The notes: generated by a model from the sequence alone, not told the origin. DNA of 64,000 nucleotides from Streptomyces cavernae (GCF_004023625.1 NZ_ML137714.1:100095-164094); one strand, 5' to 3'; counted from the first letter of the stretch, positions 52,184 through 63,880 are shown. Translations and numbers: made by a program.

Positions 52184-54265
52184 TCAGCCGGTGCCGAAGG
52201 CGATCGCCAGGTACTTCCTGTCGCTCCCCGACACCGGCCTGCTCGCGAAGACGCCCGACATGTACAGGCGACCCTGGCGGTAAAGGATCTCCGCGTAGGG
52301 CAGCAGGAACCGGGTCTCCGCGTCCCGGACCGTCCTCGACGCGGGGTTCTCCAGCAGCTTGGTCTCCTTGAAGGAGGAGCCGTCGATGCTGACGATCTGG
52401 CCGCCCTTGTCGTAGGGCGGGCGCTTGTAGGCGATGATGTTGCCGCCGTCCATGCGCAGGGGCGAGATGGTGTAGCCGTCACCGGCGTCCGCCCGCTGCC
52501 CCGTCTGCTTCCCCGTGCCGAGGTCGAAGGCGACGATCTCGTTGGTCCGCCTGAAGCTGTCGCCGCTGCCGTCGTGTTCCTCGGTCGGCAGATAGATCCG
52601 GCCGTTGCCGACCGCGATCCCCGAGCAGTTCTCGATCCTCGTGATGTTGTCGCACTTGGCGGCGTACTGGTCGCCGGGCACCGAGATCTTGGTGCGCAGC
52701 TTCCCGGTCTTGGCGTCGATGGAGAACAGGTCGGAGATGCCGCTGCCGTCACCGGCGGAGTCGCCGACGTCCGCGGCCAGCACCAGTGGACTGGTCGAGA
52801 CGATGCTCGCGTACCCGATACCGGTGGACATCTTGTACTCGGAGAGCACGTCGCCGGACCTGGGGTCGATGGTCTGGATCTGCAGCTGCGCGTCCTCCGA
52901 CAGACCGCACCTGCGCACCGCGACCAGCGCGGCGCCGCCGCCGTAGCCGGCGTCGTAGCAGGCGTCCGAGACCTTGGGCGCCCACAGCTGCTTGCCGTCG
53001 GCCATGTCGAACGCGGCGCCGCCGCTGGTGCTCCCCGCGGCGACCGTGGTCCCGCTGATCGTCACATTGCCGAAGCGAACCTTCTCGTCACCGGTCTTGG
53101 CCGTGGCGGTCCACAGCTTCTTGCCGGCGTCGAGGTCGATGCCCGCGATCTCGGAGCAGCCGTGCGAGGGCTTCTCCTTGGTCGGCATCTCGGGTTCGTA
53201 GATGATCGCCGTCTTGTTGTCCGGGGTGGTCCGGCCGGTCGCGGCGCACACCGGGCCGGGCAGCTTCACCGTCCACAGCTTCGTCCCCTTCTCGGGGTCG
53301 TAGCCGACGACTTCCGCGATGCCGCTCTTGGCGTACACCTTGTCGGTGAGCCAGGAGCCGAGGACGCTGTAGGTGGTCTTCTCCTGGACCTCCGGCGACG
53401 GAAGCTGGAACAGGACACGGGAGTTGGGGTCGGCCGGGGCCTTCTCGACGGCGCCGCCGGAGGCCCCGCCGCCACCGTTGCCGCCGTCGTCGCTCTTGCC
53501 GTTCCGGTCCTCCTGGCCGCCTTGGCCGTCCTTCGTGCCGGAGTCGCTCGCCTGGTTGTCGTCCTTGCCGACCGTGGACGAGTACCAGACGCCGCCGCCG
53601 ATGATCAGCGCGATCGCCACGGCGGCGGAGACGATGATGGCGAGTTGTGCGTTGACCTTCTTCTTTGCGGCCCCCGGCTGGGGTTGTAGGGGGACACCGG
53701 GCTGCTGCGGATAGCCGTACGGGGGCTGCTGGCCGGGGTGGCCGTAGCCCGGAGGGGGTTGCTGGCCCGGATAGCCGTAGGCCGGCGGGGGCTGCTGCTG
53801 GCCCGGGTAGCCGTAGCCCGGCGGGGGCTGCTGCTGGCCCGGGTAGCCGTAGCCCGGCGGGGGGCCGCCCTGCTGCGGGTGACCGTGACCCTGTGGAGGT
53901 TGGGCAGCTTGGGGGAGCTGTGGCGCCTGCGCCTGTGGCGTCTGTGGCCTCTGTGGGTAGCCGTACGCGGGGTTCGACGGGTCTGCCGGGTTGGGCGGGG
54001 TATGCGGGCTCGGCGGGGTGTGCGGGCTCGGCGGGTTCGGTGGCGGCGGTGTGCCGAGTCCGCCCGGCGGTGGGCTCTGGGGCGCGCCGAAGCCGCCCGC
54101 GGGCGGTGGCTGGGGCGCGCCGAAACCGCCCGGCGCCGGATCCTGCGGAGCCTGCTGCTGCTCATGCTCGGGCTGCTCGGGTGACTGGGGTTGTGGCGGC
54201 TGTTGGGGCTGCTGAGGCGGCTCGTGGGGTGGCTGACCGGGCTGTGGGGGCGGCTGCTGGGTCAT
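52184..54265 (-). CDS. Membrane-anchored PQQ-like beta-propeller protein, paralog 1
   Basis: 693 residues. Residues 1-~200 are Pro/Gln/Gly-rich with many [10 protein letters not shown] repeats (cytoplasmic). One TM lies at about 206-228 after KKKVNAQ. The outer part is a polar linker and then a ~400-residue PQQ/WD-like propeller with repeated 'xxGKxLWTA' blades ('[15 protein letters not shown]', '[16 protein letters not shown]', '[13 protein letters not shown]'). Several Cys are probably paired. No catalytic residues or PQQ ligands are evident. It is similar along its length to the next gene, indicating tandem duplication. Role unknown; extracellular scaffold or sensor is inference. Confidence 0.85.
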   Translation of the reverse strand: MTQQPPPQPGQPPHEPPQQPQQPPQPQSPEQPEHEQQQAPQDPAPGGFGAPQPPPAGGFGAPQSPPPGGLGTPPPPNPPSPHTPPSPHTPPNPADPSNPAYGYPQRPQTPQAQAPQLPQAAQPPQGHGHPQQGGPPPGYGYPGQQQPPPGYGYPGQQQPPPAYGYPGQQPPPGYGHPGQQPPYGYPQQPGVPLQPQPGAAKKKVNAQLAIIVSAAVAIALIIGGGVWYSSTVGKDDNQASDSGTKDGQGGQEDRNGKSDDGGNGGGGASGGAVEKAPADPNSRVLFQLPSPEVQEKTTYSVLGSWLTDKVYAKSGIAEVVGYDPEKGTKLWTVKLPGPVCAATGRTTPDNKTAIIYEPEMPTKEKPSHGCSEIAGIDLDAGKKLWTATAKTGDEKVRFGNVTISGTTVAAGSTSGGAAFDMADGKQLWAPKVSDACYDAGYGGGAALVAVRRCGLSEDAQLQIQTIDPRSGDVLSEYKMSTGIGYASIVSTSPLVLAADVGDSAGDGSGISDLFSIDAKTGKLRTKISVPGDQYAAKCDNITRIENCSGIAVGNGRIYLPTEEHDGSGDSFRRTNEIVAFDLGTGKQTGQRADAGDGYTISPLRMDGGNIIAYKRPPYDKGGQIVSIDGSSFKETKLLENPASRTVRDAETRFLLPYAEILYRQGRLYMSGVFASRPVSGSDRKYLAIAFGTG

Positions 54266-54331
54266 GACGTGGGTACCTCGGAAGGGGCTGCGGATGGGCT
54301 GGGCGGAGGGCCGGTTGCCGTGCGGACGGCG

Positions 54332-56392
54332 TCACTTGCCGTAGGCCAGCATCAACTTCTCCTTGGCCTCGTCGTTGCCGGTCAGTCGTGTGGTGGAGAT
54401 GTAGAAGCGCCCGTCCACGTAGTCGATGTCCTTGGAGAAGAAGCCGTTCTCGACGTCCGCGGCGCCCTGCGGGTTGCGCAGCAGCGTCTTCGGTGTGGGG
54501 GAACCACCGCCGGTCGGGATGGAGACGACCTTGCCGCCCGCGTCGTACGACGGCCTGACGTACGTGATCAGGTTCGTGCCGTCCATCCGCATCGGCAGCA
54601 TGCTGGTGTCGCCCGGCGACTTGGCGCGCCACTTCTCCTTGCCCGTGGCGAGGTTGACGGCGACGATCTCGTTGGCGCCGCTCTTCGCCTCGGTCGGCAG
54701 GTAGAGGGTGTCGGCGTCGGCGACCACCCCGGTGCAGCCCTCCAGGTCACGGTTGAGGATCGCCCAGCCGCAGTCCGGCGCGAAGGACTCGTCGACGTCG
54801 AGCTGCGAGCGGGTGGAACCGTCGGCCTTGAAGGTGGAGACGTTCCACTCCTTCGTCTCGTCGTTGGTGAGGTACAGCACGAGCGGGTCCACGGAGTAGG
54901 CGCGGTCCACCCGCCAGCCCTTGGGGATCTGCCGGGTCCACCTGGCCTTGCCGGTCGCCGGGTCGAGCTCCTGGACCTCGTCGTGCTCCTTCTCGGTGGT
55001 GGCCGCGCAGGAGGAGACGGCGATCAACTTGGGGCCGCCCGCGAACGCGGTCGGGAAGCAGGACTGCCCGTAGCGCAGCACGTCGAACTTCTTCTTGCCG
55101 GTGGCCACGTCGTACCCGGAGCCGGACTGCGACCGGCCGACCATCAGCGTGTTCCCGGAGATGGACAACTCGACGGTGAGGACGCTGTCGAACAGACCTC
55201 CCGACTCGTCGATCTTCGCCGTCCAGCCCTTCTGGCCGGTGTTGAGGTCGAGTTCGACCATCTGGTTGCACTTGGCGCTGCTGGCGGCGCCGCTCTTGTA
55301 CGCGACGACGATCTTGTTGTCGGCGGTCTTCTGCCGGGTGACCGCGCAGATCTTCTGCGGGAAGGTGACCGGGTCCCAAGTGAGCTTCCCGTCACCGACG
55401 TTGTATGCGAAGACCTGCTTGTACGCAGCCTTCACCGCGGCCTTGTCGGTGATCCACATGCCGGGGGCCTCGGCGCCGTTCCCGGGCGCGTCGGGTGCCT
55501 CCTTGTACCAGAGCACCTTCGACTCACCAGGCTGGCGGCCCGCGTTGAGGTTCTCCGGGTCCTCGCCGCCGTCGCCGCTTCCGTCGCCGCTTCCGTCACC
55601 GGGGTCGGCGGGGGCGGATGCGCTGGGTTTCGCGTCCTGGCTGCTGTCGGCGACGGGTTTCTTGTCGTCGTCGCCGCTGCCCCTGACCGCCCACACGGTG
55701 CCGCCGATGACGAGCAGTGCCGCCACCGCGGCCCCGATCACCAGCGCGGGCCTGCCCTTGAAGGGATTGGAGCCACCGCCGGGCGGGGTGCCCGGGGTGC
55801 CGGGAGCACCGGGAGCGCCGGGGAACTGCGGCTGCTGCGGATAGCCGTAGCCCGGCTGCGGCTGATAGGGACCTGCGGGCTGCCCGTACGGGCCGGGCTG
55901 GGCGTAGGGACCCTGCTGTTGTCCGCCGTACGGGCCCGGCTGCGCGTACGGCCCCGGCTGCTGCGCGCCATAGGGGCCGGGTTGCGGGGCGTACGGGCCC
56001 GGCTGGGCGTAAGGCCCCGGCTGGGCGTAGGGGCCGGGAGCGGGGCCGGAGCCGGGAGCGGGGCCGGGCTGCTGCGGGTAGCCGTATCCCGGGGCACCCG
56101 GGGGCGGCTGCGCAGGCTGACCCGGTGGAGTCTGGGGAGCCTGGAACGGCTGGCCGGGCGGAGTCTGGGGGGCCTGGGGGGCCTGGGGGGCCTGGGGGGC
56201 CTGGGCGGGCGGCGGTGGCGCGGCGCCTTGGGGTGCCCCCGGATGTGACGGCCCTTGCTGCGACGGCCCCTGCTGCGACGCTTCCTGGGACCGGGACGCT
56301 TCCTGGGACGGCCCCTGTGGTGTCCCCTGCTGCTGTGCGTCCCGCGGAGCTCCGAAGCCGCCCTGCGGCGGTTGACCGGGTGGCTGACCCAT
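54332..56392 (-). CDS. Membrane-anchored PQQ-like beta-propeller protein, paralog 2
   Basis: 686 residues from ATG 56392 with AAGGGGGAAG 6 nt upstream; 41 extra open codons upstream are not used. The layout is the same as its neighbour: a Pro/Gln/Gly-rich N-terminus with PGPYGxQQ and GPYAQP repeats, one TM near 212-236 ('ALVIGAAVAALLVIGGTVWAV'), an acidic Ser/Gly linker (DGSGDGSGDGGEDP), then propeller blades such as 'NVGDGKLTWDPVTFPQ', 'DLNTGQKGWTAKI' and 'ATGKARWTRQIPKG'. Its 3' end is 66 bp from the paralog's start, consistent with an operon in which it is first. Confidence 0.85.
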   Translation of the reverse strand: MGQPPGQPPQGGFGAPRDAQQQGTPQGPSQEASRSQEASQQGPSQQGPSHPGAPQGAAPPPPAQAPQAPQAPQAPQTPPGQPFQAPQTPPGQPAQPPPGAPGYGYPQQPGPAPGSGPAPGPYAQPGPYAQPGPYAPQPGPYGAQQPGPYAQPGPYGGQQQGPYAQPGPYGQPAGPYQPQPGYGYPQQPQFPGAPGAPGTPGTPPGGGSNPFKGRPALVIGAAVAALLVIGGTVWAVRGSGDDDKKPVADSSQDAKPSASAPADPGDGSGDGSGDGGEDPENLNAGRQPGESKVLWYKEAPDAPGNGAEAPGMWITDKAAVKAAYKQVFAYNVGDGKLTWDPVTFPQKICAVTRQKTADNKIVVAYKSGAASSAKCNQMVELDLNTGQKGWTAKIDESGGLFDSVLTVELSISGNTLMVGRSQSGSGYDVATGKKKFDVLRYGQSCFPTAFAGGPKLIAVSSCAATTEKEHDEVQELDPATGKARWTRQIPKGWRVDRAYSVDPLVLYLTNDETKEWNVSTFKADGSTRSQLDVDESFAPDCGWAILNRDLEGCTGVVADADTLYLPTEAKSGANEIVAVNLATGKEKWRAKSPGDTSMLPMRMDGTNLITYVRPSYDAGGKVVSIPTGGGSPTPKTLLRNPQGAADVENGFFSKDIDYVDGRFYISTTRLTGNDEAKEKLMLAYGK

Positions 56393-56521
56393 CAGCGCTT
56401 CCCCCTTGATCACTGATTTTCCGCCACGCGCGGTGGTCCCTCTGCCGATCCCTCGGCGCCCCACCGGCGGTAGGCGAAGTGTTCGCAGACCGCCCTTTCT
56501 ATCACCCTCGGACACATGTAC

Positions 56522-56565
56522 ACGGGCCCGTCACATCCCCTGTTCCCAAGGGAGGACGGGCCCGT
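56522..56565. repeat. Duplicated palindrome ACGGGCCCGT upstream of paralog 2
   Basis: The self-complementary 10-mer occurs at 56522-56531 and 56556-56565, 34 bp apart, in the gap between the ABC-F stop and the propeller gene. It could be a terminator for ABC-F or a regulator site. Confidence 0.6.
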
Positions 56566-56616
56566 GACGCCCCTGTTATGCTCCTTCACTCGCCCTTCAC
56601 GGGGCCCCGGCGAGGC

Positions 56617-58434
<1,818 letters not shown>

Positions 58435-58579
58435 TTCACTCCTGACGCGGGGATCGATCAGCCTTCAAGCGTAGGCCCTGCCGGGCGGGGGGCGTCCGGG
58501 GGCGTCCGGGACGTGAGCCGGCGGTCGGTGCGGCGCAGGCGCAGCCGCATCGGCGGGGTGCCGTGGCCCCAGTGGCCCC

Positions 58580-59473
58580 TCATACCATCGTGGCCCCCGC
58601 CACCGGCCCCAGGGCCACCCGTACCGCCCGGCAGGTGCCCGACGCCAGCAGCGACGACGCCACCGTCGTCGCCGACTCCGCGTCCGCCGTCAGGAACGCG
58701 GTCGTCGGTCCCGAGCCCGAGACCAGCGCGCCCAGCGCACCTGCCGCGCGGCCGACCGCCAGGGTGTCCGCCAGGGACGGGAACAGCGACAGCGCCGCGG
58801 GCTGGAGGTCGTTCGCGAGGGTCGCCCCGAGCGCATGGGCGTCGCCCTTCGCGAGGGCGTCGAGGAGGTCCTGGGAGGCGGCCGGTTCGGGGACCGTCAC
58901 GCCCTCGTTCAGGCGGTCGAACTCCCGGTAGACGGCAGGGGTGGACAGCCCGCCGTCGGCCACCGCGAACACCCAGTGGAAGACGCCGCCGACCGCCAGC
59001 GGGCGCAGCCGATCCCCCCGTCCGGTGCCCAGCGCCGCGCCGCCGACCATGCTGAACGGCACATCGCTGCCCAACTCGGCGCAGATGTCCAGCAGTTCCC
59101 CGTACGAGGCGCCCGTGCCCCACAGCGCGTCACAGGCGACCAGCGCGCCCGCCGCGTCCGCGCTGCCGCCCGCCATGCCCCCGGCGACCGGGATGTCCTT
59201 GGCGATGTGGAGGTGGACGGCGGGCGGCACCCCGTGGCGTTCCGCCAGCGTGAGCGCCGCCCGCGCCGCGAGGTTGGTGCGGTCCAGGGGGACCTCCGCC
59301 GCGTCCGGGCCTTCGCAGGTGATCCGCAGCTCGTCGGACGGGGTCGCGGTGACCTCGTCGAACAGGCCTACGGCGAGGAAGACGTTGGCAAGGTCGTGGA
59401 AGCCGTCCGGGCGAGCGGCGCCCACCGCGAGCTGTACGTTCACCTTCGCCGGGACTCGTACGGTCACCGTCAC
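58580..59473 (-). CDS. ispE: 4-Diphosphocytidyl-2-C-methyl-D-erythritol kinase
   Basis: 297 residues, GTG overlapping the rsmA stop (GTGA). It phosphorylates CDP-ME in the MEP isoprenoid pathway. GHMP marks are '[31 protein letters not shown]', '[23 protein letters not shown]' (ATP loop), '[20 protein letters not shown]' (catalytic Asp) and '[17 protein letters not shown]'. The second residue of the usual GLGGGSSDAA loop pattern is Met, as [11 protein letters not shown], common in actinobacteria. It is the last gene of the run rpf-rsmA-ispE. Confidence 0.96.
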   Translation of the reverse strand: MTVTVRVPAKVNVQLAVGAARPDGFHDLANVFLAVGLFDEVTATPSDELRITCEGPDAAEVPLDRTNLAARAALTLAERHGVPPAVHLHIAKDIPVAGGMAGGSADAAGALVACDALWGTGASYGELLDICAELGSDVPFSMVGGAALGTGRGDRLRPLAVGGVFHWVFAVADGGLSTPAVYREFDRLNEGVTVPEPAASQDLLDALAKGDAHALGATLANDLQPAALSLFPSLADTLAVGRAAGALGALVSGSGPTTAFLTADAESATTVASSLLASGTCRAVRVALGPVAGATMV

Positions 59474-60456
59474 GCCTGCTGCTCCCTGTTCTCATTCCCA
59501 GCGCCGTTCCCGGCGTTGCTCTCGGCTGCCCGGGCGTTGCCCTCGGCGCCTTCCCCGCCGGACCCGCCGCTTCCGCCGTTCCCGCCGCTTCCGCCGCTTC
59601 CGCCGTTCTCGGCGATCCGCGCGAACTCCTCCACCGTCAGCGACTCCCCGCGCGCCTGCGGCGACACCCCGGCCGCGACCAGCGCCCGCTCCGCCGCCGC
59701 GGCCGACCCGGCCCACCCGGCCAGTGCCGCCCGCAGGGTCTTGCGGCGCTGCGCGAAGGCCGCGTCCACCACCGCGAAGACCTCCGCCCTGGAGGCACGG
59801 GTGTCGACCGGCTTCTCCCGGCGCACCAGGGAGACGAGTCCGCTGTCGACGTTCGGCGCGGGCCAGAAGACGTTGCGGCCGATGGCCCCGGCCCGCTTCA
59901 CCTCGGCGTACCAGTTCGCCTTCACGGACGGCACCCCGTACACCTTCGAGCCGGGCGCCGCGGCGAGCCGGTCGGCGACCTCGGACTGCACCATCACCAG
60001 GGTGCGCTCGATGCTCGGGAAGGTGGCGAGCATGTGCAGGAGGACGGGCACGGCGACGTTGTAGGGCAGATTGGCGACCAGTGCGGTGGGCGCGGGGCCC
60101 GGCAGCTCCCGTACCTGCAGGGCGTCGGAGCGCACCAGCGCGAACCGGTCGGCCCGCGCGGGCATCCGGGCCGCGATGGTGGTGGGCAGCGCCGCCGCGA
60201 GCACGTCGTCGATCTCGACGGCGGTGACGTGCTCGGCGACCTCCAGCAGGGCCAGGGTCAGCGAGCCGAGGCCCGGACCGACCTCGACCACCACGTCGTC
60301 GGGCCGCACGCCGGCGGTCCGGACGATCCGCCGCACGGTGTTGGCGTCGATGACGAAGTTCTGACCGCGCTGCTTGGTGGGCCGCACACCGAGCGCGGCG
60401 GCCAGCTCACGCACGTCGGCGGGGCCCAGGAGGGCGTCGGGATGGGGGCTGCTCAC
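59470..60456 (-). CDS. rsmA: 16S rRNA (A1518/A1519-N6)-dimethyltransferase
   Basis: 328 residues. It dimethylates the two adenines of the helix-45 loop during 30S maturation. Motifs are '[22 protein letters not shown]', SAM motif I '[29 protein letters not shown]', catalytic motif IV '[19 protein letters not shown]' and '[17 protein letters not shown]'. After the normal end (~280) there is a ~45-residue Gly/Ser/Asn/Glu tail with [14 protein letters not shown] repeats, probably unstructured and lineage-specific. The stop overlaps the ispE start. It is 21 bp downstream of the rpf gene. Confidence 0.96.
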   Translation of the reverse strand: MSSPHPDALLGPADVRELAAALGVRPTKQRGQNFVIDANTVRRIVRTAGVRPDDVVVEVGPGLGSLTLALLEVAEHVTAVEIDDVLAAALPTTIAARMPARADRFALVRSDALQVRELPGPAPTALVANLPYNVAVPVLLHMLATFPSIERTLVMVQSEVADRLAAAPGSKVYGVPSVKANWYAEVKRAGAIGRNVFWPAPNVDSGLVSLVRREKPVDTRASRAEVFAVVDAAFAQRRKTLRAALAGWAGSAAAAERALVAAGVSPQARGESLTVEEFARIAENGGSGGSGGNGGSGGSGGEGAEGNARAAESNAGNGAGNENREQQA

Positions 60457-60477
60457 GCGACAAGGGTAGTGGTCCCC

Positions 60478-61734
60478 TCACTCGTACAGACGCCGCCCGC
60501 AGTGCGGCCAGGGGCTCGCCCCGCGGCGCAGGTACAGCTTCTTCGCCCGGTAGGTCTGTTCGGCGGCGGGGGCGTCCTGGGGCCGGCCCTTGCCGCCGAG
60601 GCTGCGCCAGGTCCTGCTGTCGAACTGGTAGAGCCCGCCGTAGGTCCCGGAGGGGTCCACCGCGTCGGGCCGCCCGCCGGACTCGCACCGCGCGAGGGCC
60701 TTCCAGTCGAGGTGGTCGGCGCCCTTGACCGAGGTGGGCCGCGGCTGGGTACCGACCTTCACCACCCGTGGCCGCGGCTCCCGTACGATCTCGCTCCTCA
60801 GCCGGCGCGGCTGCTGCCTGATCCCGTTGACCGTGCGCAGCGCGTACGTGATGCGCCGCAGCCCCTCGCGGCCCTCCTGCGCCACCGTCTCGGTGCCCCG
60901 GAACAGCATGGGGTCCGCCACCCGCCGCACACCGAACGGGATCAGCTCCTCGCGGACCTCCTTGGAGCCCTTGATCCGCAGCACGGTGACGGTCATCCCG
61001 TCGCGGGGGAAGGTGCCCTTCGGCAGCGAGGTGGTGTCCTGTCCGCGCAGGACGATCCCGGCAGCCGACACGACCTCCCCCACGGTCGCCGCGTTCGTCC
61101 GGATCCTGCGCGCCCGCCCGTCGGCCGTGACGGTCACGGTCCGTTCGGTGCGGACGTCGAAGGTGAGCCCGGTGCGGCCGATCCGCCGGGAGCGGGAGAC
61201 GGACAGGTACGCGCCCTCGGCGCGCACCCCGAGCTGCCGCAGCGCCGCCTCCACGGTCCGCTCGGTGGTCCACACCTCGCGCCGCTGTCCGTCGATGGTG
61301 AGGCTCACCGGCCGCCCGTAGCGCACCCGGACCGCGTCCCCGCTGACCAGCCGGGTGCCGGGGGCGGGTGCCACCACGTCGTGCGCCCCGAGGCGGACGC
61401 CCCGGTCGGCGAGGAGTTCGGAGACGTCGTCGGCGAAGGTGTGGAAGCTGTGCCGCCGGCCGTCGACGTTCAGCTGCACCGCCTTGTCGTTGGCGACGAA
61501 GGCGGAGGTGCCGCCGGCGAGGAAGGCCACGACCAGCGCCTGCGGCAGCAGCCGGCGCAGCTGCCCCGGCGCGGTGGGTCTCCGGCGCCGGCCGGTCCGC
61601 CGCGCGCGGGCCCGGCCCACGAGGCCGTGCGGGTTCTCGGAGCCGGTGCCCACCGGCTGGGGGAAGCGGTCGTAGGTGCCGTACGCGTCGCACGCGCTGC
61701 AGGTGTCGTATGTCTCGGACTGCGGATTGCTCAC
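60478..61734 (-). CDS. Resuscitation-promoting factor (DUF348-G5-Rpf)
   Basis: 418 residues from GTG 61734 with GGAG 8 nt upstream. A cytoplasmic leader with a Cys-containing 'YDTCSACDAYGTYDRF' segment precedes one membrane span ('LLPQALVVAFLAGGTSAFV', ~75-95). Outside are three DUF348 repeats ('VSLTIDGQRREVWTTERTVEAALRQLGV'), a G5 domain ('IKGSKEVREELIPFGVRRVADPMLFRGTETVAQEGREGLRRITYALRTVNG') and a C-terminal lysozyme-like Rpf domain with catalytic Glu in 'DWKALARCESGGRPDAVDPSGTYGGLYQFDSRTWRSLGG'. It is a muralytic enzyme that promotes spore germination and regrowth. It matches the layout of the S. coelicolor Rpf encoded beside rsmA-ispE. Confidence 0.95.
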   Translation of the reverse strand: MSNPQSETYDTCSACDAYGTYDRFPQPVGTGSENPHGLVGRARARRTGRRRRPTAPGQLRRLLPQALVVAFLAGGTSAFVANDKAVQLNVDGRRHSFHTFADDVSELLADRGVRLGAHDVVAPAPGTRLVSGDAVRVRYGRPVSLTIDGQRREVWTTERTVEAALRQLGVRAEGAYLSVSRSRRIGRTGLTFDVRTERTVTVTADGRARRIRTNAATVGEVVSAAGIVLRGQDTTSLPKGTFPRDGMTVTVLRIKGSKEVREELIPFGVRRVADPMLFRGTETVAQEGREGLRRITYALRTVNGIRQQPRRLRSEIVREPRPRVVKVGTQPRPTSVKGADHLDWKALARCESGGRPDAVDPSGTYGGLYQFDSRTWRSLGGKGRPQDAPAAEQTYRAKKLYLRRGASPWPHCGRRLYE

Positions 61735-61883
61735 GACACACGCTCCAGGAGGTCCGGGGCAGGGCGACCAGAACCTAGCGGAGCGTCCGTCACACTCCAA
61801 AGCAGAGCGATCACAGAGTGTCGCGGAGGCGGGGAAGGTGGGCGCGCCCGGCTACGGCCACCGGCACCGGCGCTTTGTCGCGC

Positions 61884-62939
61884 TCAGTAATCGAATGCGC
61901 GTGCCGTGTTCGCGGCCAGGGCCGTCGCCAGCGCGTCCTCGGGGATCCCCCGTACGGCCGCCATGGCGCGGACCGTGACCGGGACGAGGTAGGGGGCGTT
62001 GGGCCGTCCGCGGTACGGGGCCGGCGTCAGGAACGGCGCGTCGGTCTCGACGAGGACCAGCTCCAGCGGGGCCACGGCGAGCGCGTCGCGCAGCGGCTGG
62101 GCGTTCTTGAAGGTCACGTTGCCGGCGAACGACATGAAGTAGCCGTGTTCGGCGCAGACCTCCGCCATAGCGGCGTCGCCCGAGTAGCAGTGGAAGACCG
62201 TCCGCTCGGGGGCGCCCTCCTCCTTCAGGATCCGCAGGACGTCGTCGTGGGCCTCCCGGTCGTGGATGACCAGGGCCTTGTTGTGCCGCTTGGCGATCTC
62301 GATGTGGGCGCGGAAGGAGCGTTCCTGGGCTGCCTTGCCCTCGGGCCCGGTGCGGAAGTAGTCGAGCCCCGTCTCGCCGACGCCCCTGACCTGCGGCAGG
62401 GCGGCGAGCCGGTCGATCTCGGCGAGCGCCTCGTCGAGCGCGCCGTCACCGCCGGGCTCCCGCGCGCCCTGCCGGGACCAGCCGTCGGGGTCGCCGTGCA
62501 CGATGCGCGGGGCTTCGTTCGGGTGCAACGCGACGGCGGCGTGGACGGCCTCGTACCGCCCGGCCGTCTCGGCCGCCCACCGCGAGCCGTTCACGTCGCA
62601 GCCCACCTGCACGACGGTCGTCACCCCCACGGACGCGGCCTTCGCGAGGCCCTCCTCGACCGTGCCGGACTGCATGTCGAGGTGGGTGTGCGAATCGGCC
62701 ACGGGGACGGCGAGGGGCGCCGGCAGCGGAGGGGCGGCGTTCTTGTCACGCTTTCCCCTGCTCGTGTCGCTCGTACGGTCGGTTTCGCTCGTACGGTCGG
62801 TGTCGCCCGTGCGGTCGGTGTCGCCCGTGCGGTCGATCTGGCTCGTGCGGCCGGTGTCGCTCGTACGGGTGGTGCCGGTGGTACCGGTGGTGGCGGCGGT
62901 GCGGGGGGTGTCGTGTTTCTCGGCGGGCTCGGCAGGCAT
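61884..62939 (-). CDS. tatD: TatD-family metal-dependent DNase
   Basis: 351 residues. The amidohydrolase-fold core starts at ~80: metal ligands H84-T-H86 in 'VADSHTHLD', Glu in 'GVGETGLDYFR', 'ALVIHDREAHDDVLRIL', 'VFHCYSGD' and 'LVETDAPFLTP'. TatD enzymes are 3'-5' exonucleases and DNases. The ~75-residue N-terminus is unusual: Thr/Asp/Arg-rich, with four tandem 6-residue units (IDRTGD, TDRTGD, TDRTSE, TDRTSD), and is absent from typical TatD. The core alone would be of normal length (~270). It is upstream of the rpf gene by 149 bp. Confidence 0.95.
   Translation of the reverse strand: MPAEPAEKHDTPRTAATTGTTGTTRTSDTGRTSQIDRTGDTDRTGDTDRTSETDRTSDTSRGKRDKNAAPPLPAPLAVPVADSHTHLDMQSGTVEEGLAKAASVGVTTVVQVGCDVNGSRWAAETAGRYEAVHAAVALHPNEAPRIVHGDPDGWSRQGAREPGGDGALDEALAEIDRLAALPQVRGVGETGLDYFRTGPEGKAAQERSFRAHIEIAKRHNKALVIHDREAHDDVLRILKEEGAPERTVFHCYSGDAAMAEVCAEHGYFMSFAGNVTFKNAQPLRDALAVAPLELVLVETDAPFLTPAPYRGRPNAPYLVPVTVRAMAAVRGIPEDALATALAANTARAFDY
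62766..62837. repeat. In-frame 18-bp repeat inside tatD
   Basis: Four 18-bp units, differing at few positions, encode residues ~35-58 of TatD. The unit is a multiple of three, so copy-number changes keep the frame. Confidence 0.9.
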
Positions 62940-63085
62940 GCCCCGATCCTACGAAGGGGGCACGCCGACGAGCCCGGGCGGCTCCCGGTCGACGTTGAGC
63001 CGGCCTGGTGCGGTCCGACCTCGGTTCGTCGCCCGGCGCGCGCTCAGCCCGCTGCGGTGGCAGTAACCCGCACTGCGGTGGAAGC

Positions 63086-63538
63086 TCAGCCCGTTTTGCG
63101 GTGGAAGTGGAAGGGATGCAGCAGGTCGGAGAGGTGCCAGTGGTGCTGGTGCCCGGACTCCTCGGTGGCCGCGGACGCCGCCTCGCGCGTTTCCGTGAGC
63201 GGCTCCCCCGTGGCGCCGGTGGCGTCGGTGGAGCGCCGCGGTGACGCCACGCGCGGGCGGTGCAGGGAGTTCTGCACCGACGAAACCTGGCCGGGCCGCA
63301 TGATCCGTACGACATGGTTGTCGCAGTTCTGGCAGGTCGGCCGGCTCAGCGGCGACGGCACCACCACGCCGTCGGCCACGTACCGCACGAACTCCGTGCC
63401 CTGGGCATCGACGTGGTGCTCTATCTCGTACGACTGCTCCCACCCGTGCCCGCAGCGCATGCAGGCGAACGAATATGACTCGTGAACGACGGGGGTGGCC
63501 GTGCCGCGCTGCCCGGTCTGCCCTGCGATCTCACTCAT
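63086..63538 (-). CDS. Small zinc-ribbon-like protein, hypothetical
   Basis: 150 residues from ATG 63538 with AGAGGAG 5 nt upstream; a longer frame upstream is in a structured non-coding leader. 'SFACMRCGHGWEQSYEIEHHVDAQGTEFVRYVADGVVVPSPLSRPTCQNCDNHVVRIM' has two CxxC pairs that can bind one zinc. The rest is Ser/Thr/Ala-rich with a His-rich end ('GHQHHWHLSDLLHPFHFHRKTG'). It resembles conserved Streptomyces proteins of unknown function found beside tatD. No enzymatic motif is present. Confidence 0.83.
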   Translation of the reverse strand: MSEIAGQTGQRGTATPVVHESYSFACMRCGHGWEQSYEIEHHVDAQGTEFVRYVADGVVVPSPLSRPTCQNCDNHVVRIMRPGQVSSVQNSLHRPRVASPRRSTDATGATGEPLTETREAASAATEESGHQHHWHLSDLLHPFHFHRKTG

Positions 63539-63700
63539 GCCGACTCCTCTGTCCTCAGGACAGGCGCCTCCGTCGAGGAGGTTCCCCCGGGAACCCCGTG
63601 GGAGGCGGGGACGGGTGCGTCCCTTCGACCAGTGGACGCTTCCGTCCCCGCGAAGGGCGACAGACCTGTCGACTATTGGAGTGGACTTGGCGTTTCCTTG
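63539..63700 (-). promoter_or_regulatory. Structured 5' leader of the zinc-ribbon gene
   Basis: Nested perfect stems GGACGG/CCGTCC (63609-63614 with 63642-63647) and GCGTCC/GGACGC (63617-63622 with 63634-63639) form a 12-bp hairpin with a 2x2 internal loop. A GTCGACAGGTCTGTCG-type element near 63657-63675 and a GGCGTTTCC/TGGCAACGCC stem near 63690 add structure. No known riboswitch class was recognised. Confidence 0.45.
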
Positions 63701-63880
63701 TGGCAACGCCCCCGGTTGGGGGTTCGCGCTTTGCCTTCCGGGGCGGTCCTTTACCGTCCCGTGGGGCGCACTACGGGGGCGCACACAGCTCGTCCGCTGA
63801 GCGCCCACCAGCTGCGGGTATGCGTGCCTGCCCCTCGGGCAGGGGCGGAGCGGGTGATCAACCACAACCCGGGCGACGGA

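Noticed and set aside
61735..61883. c-di-AMP riboswitch before the rpf gene
   Set aside because: One is known before another Streptomyces rpf gene, but this 149-nt gap shows no matching conserved segments and no clear pairing pattern of that class.
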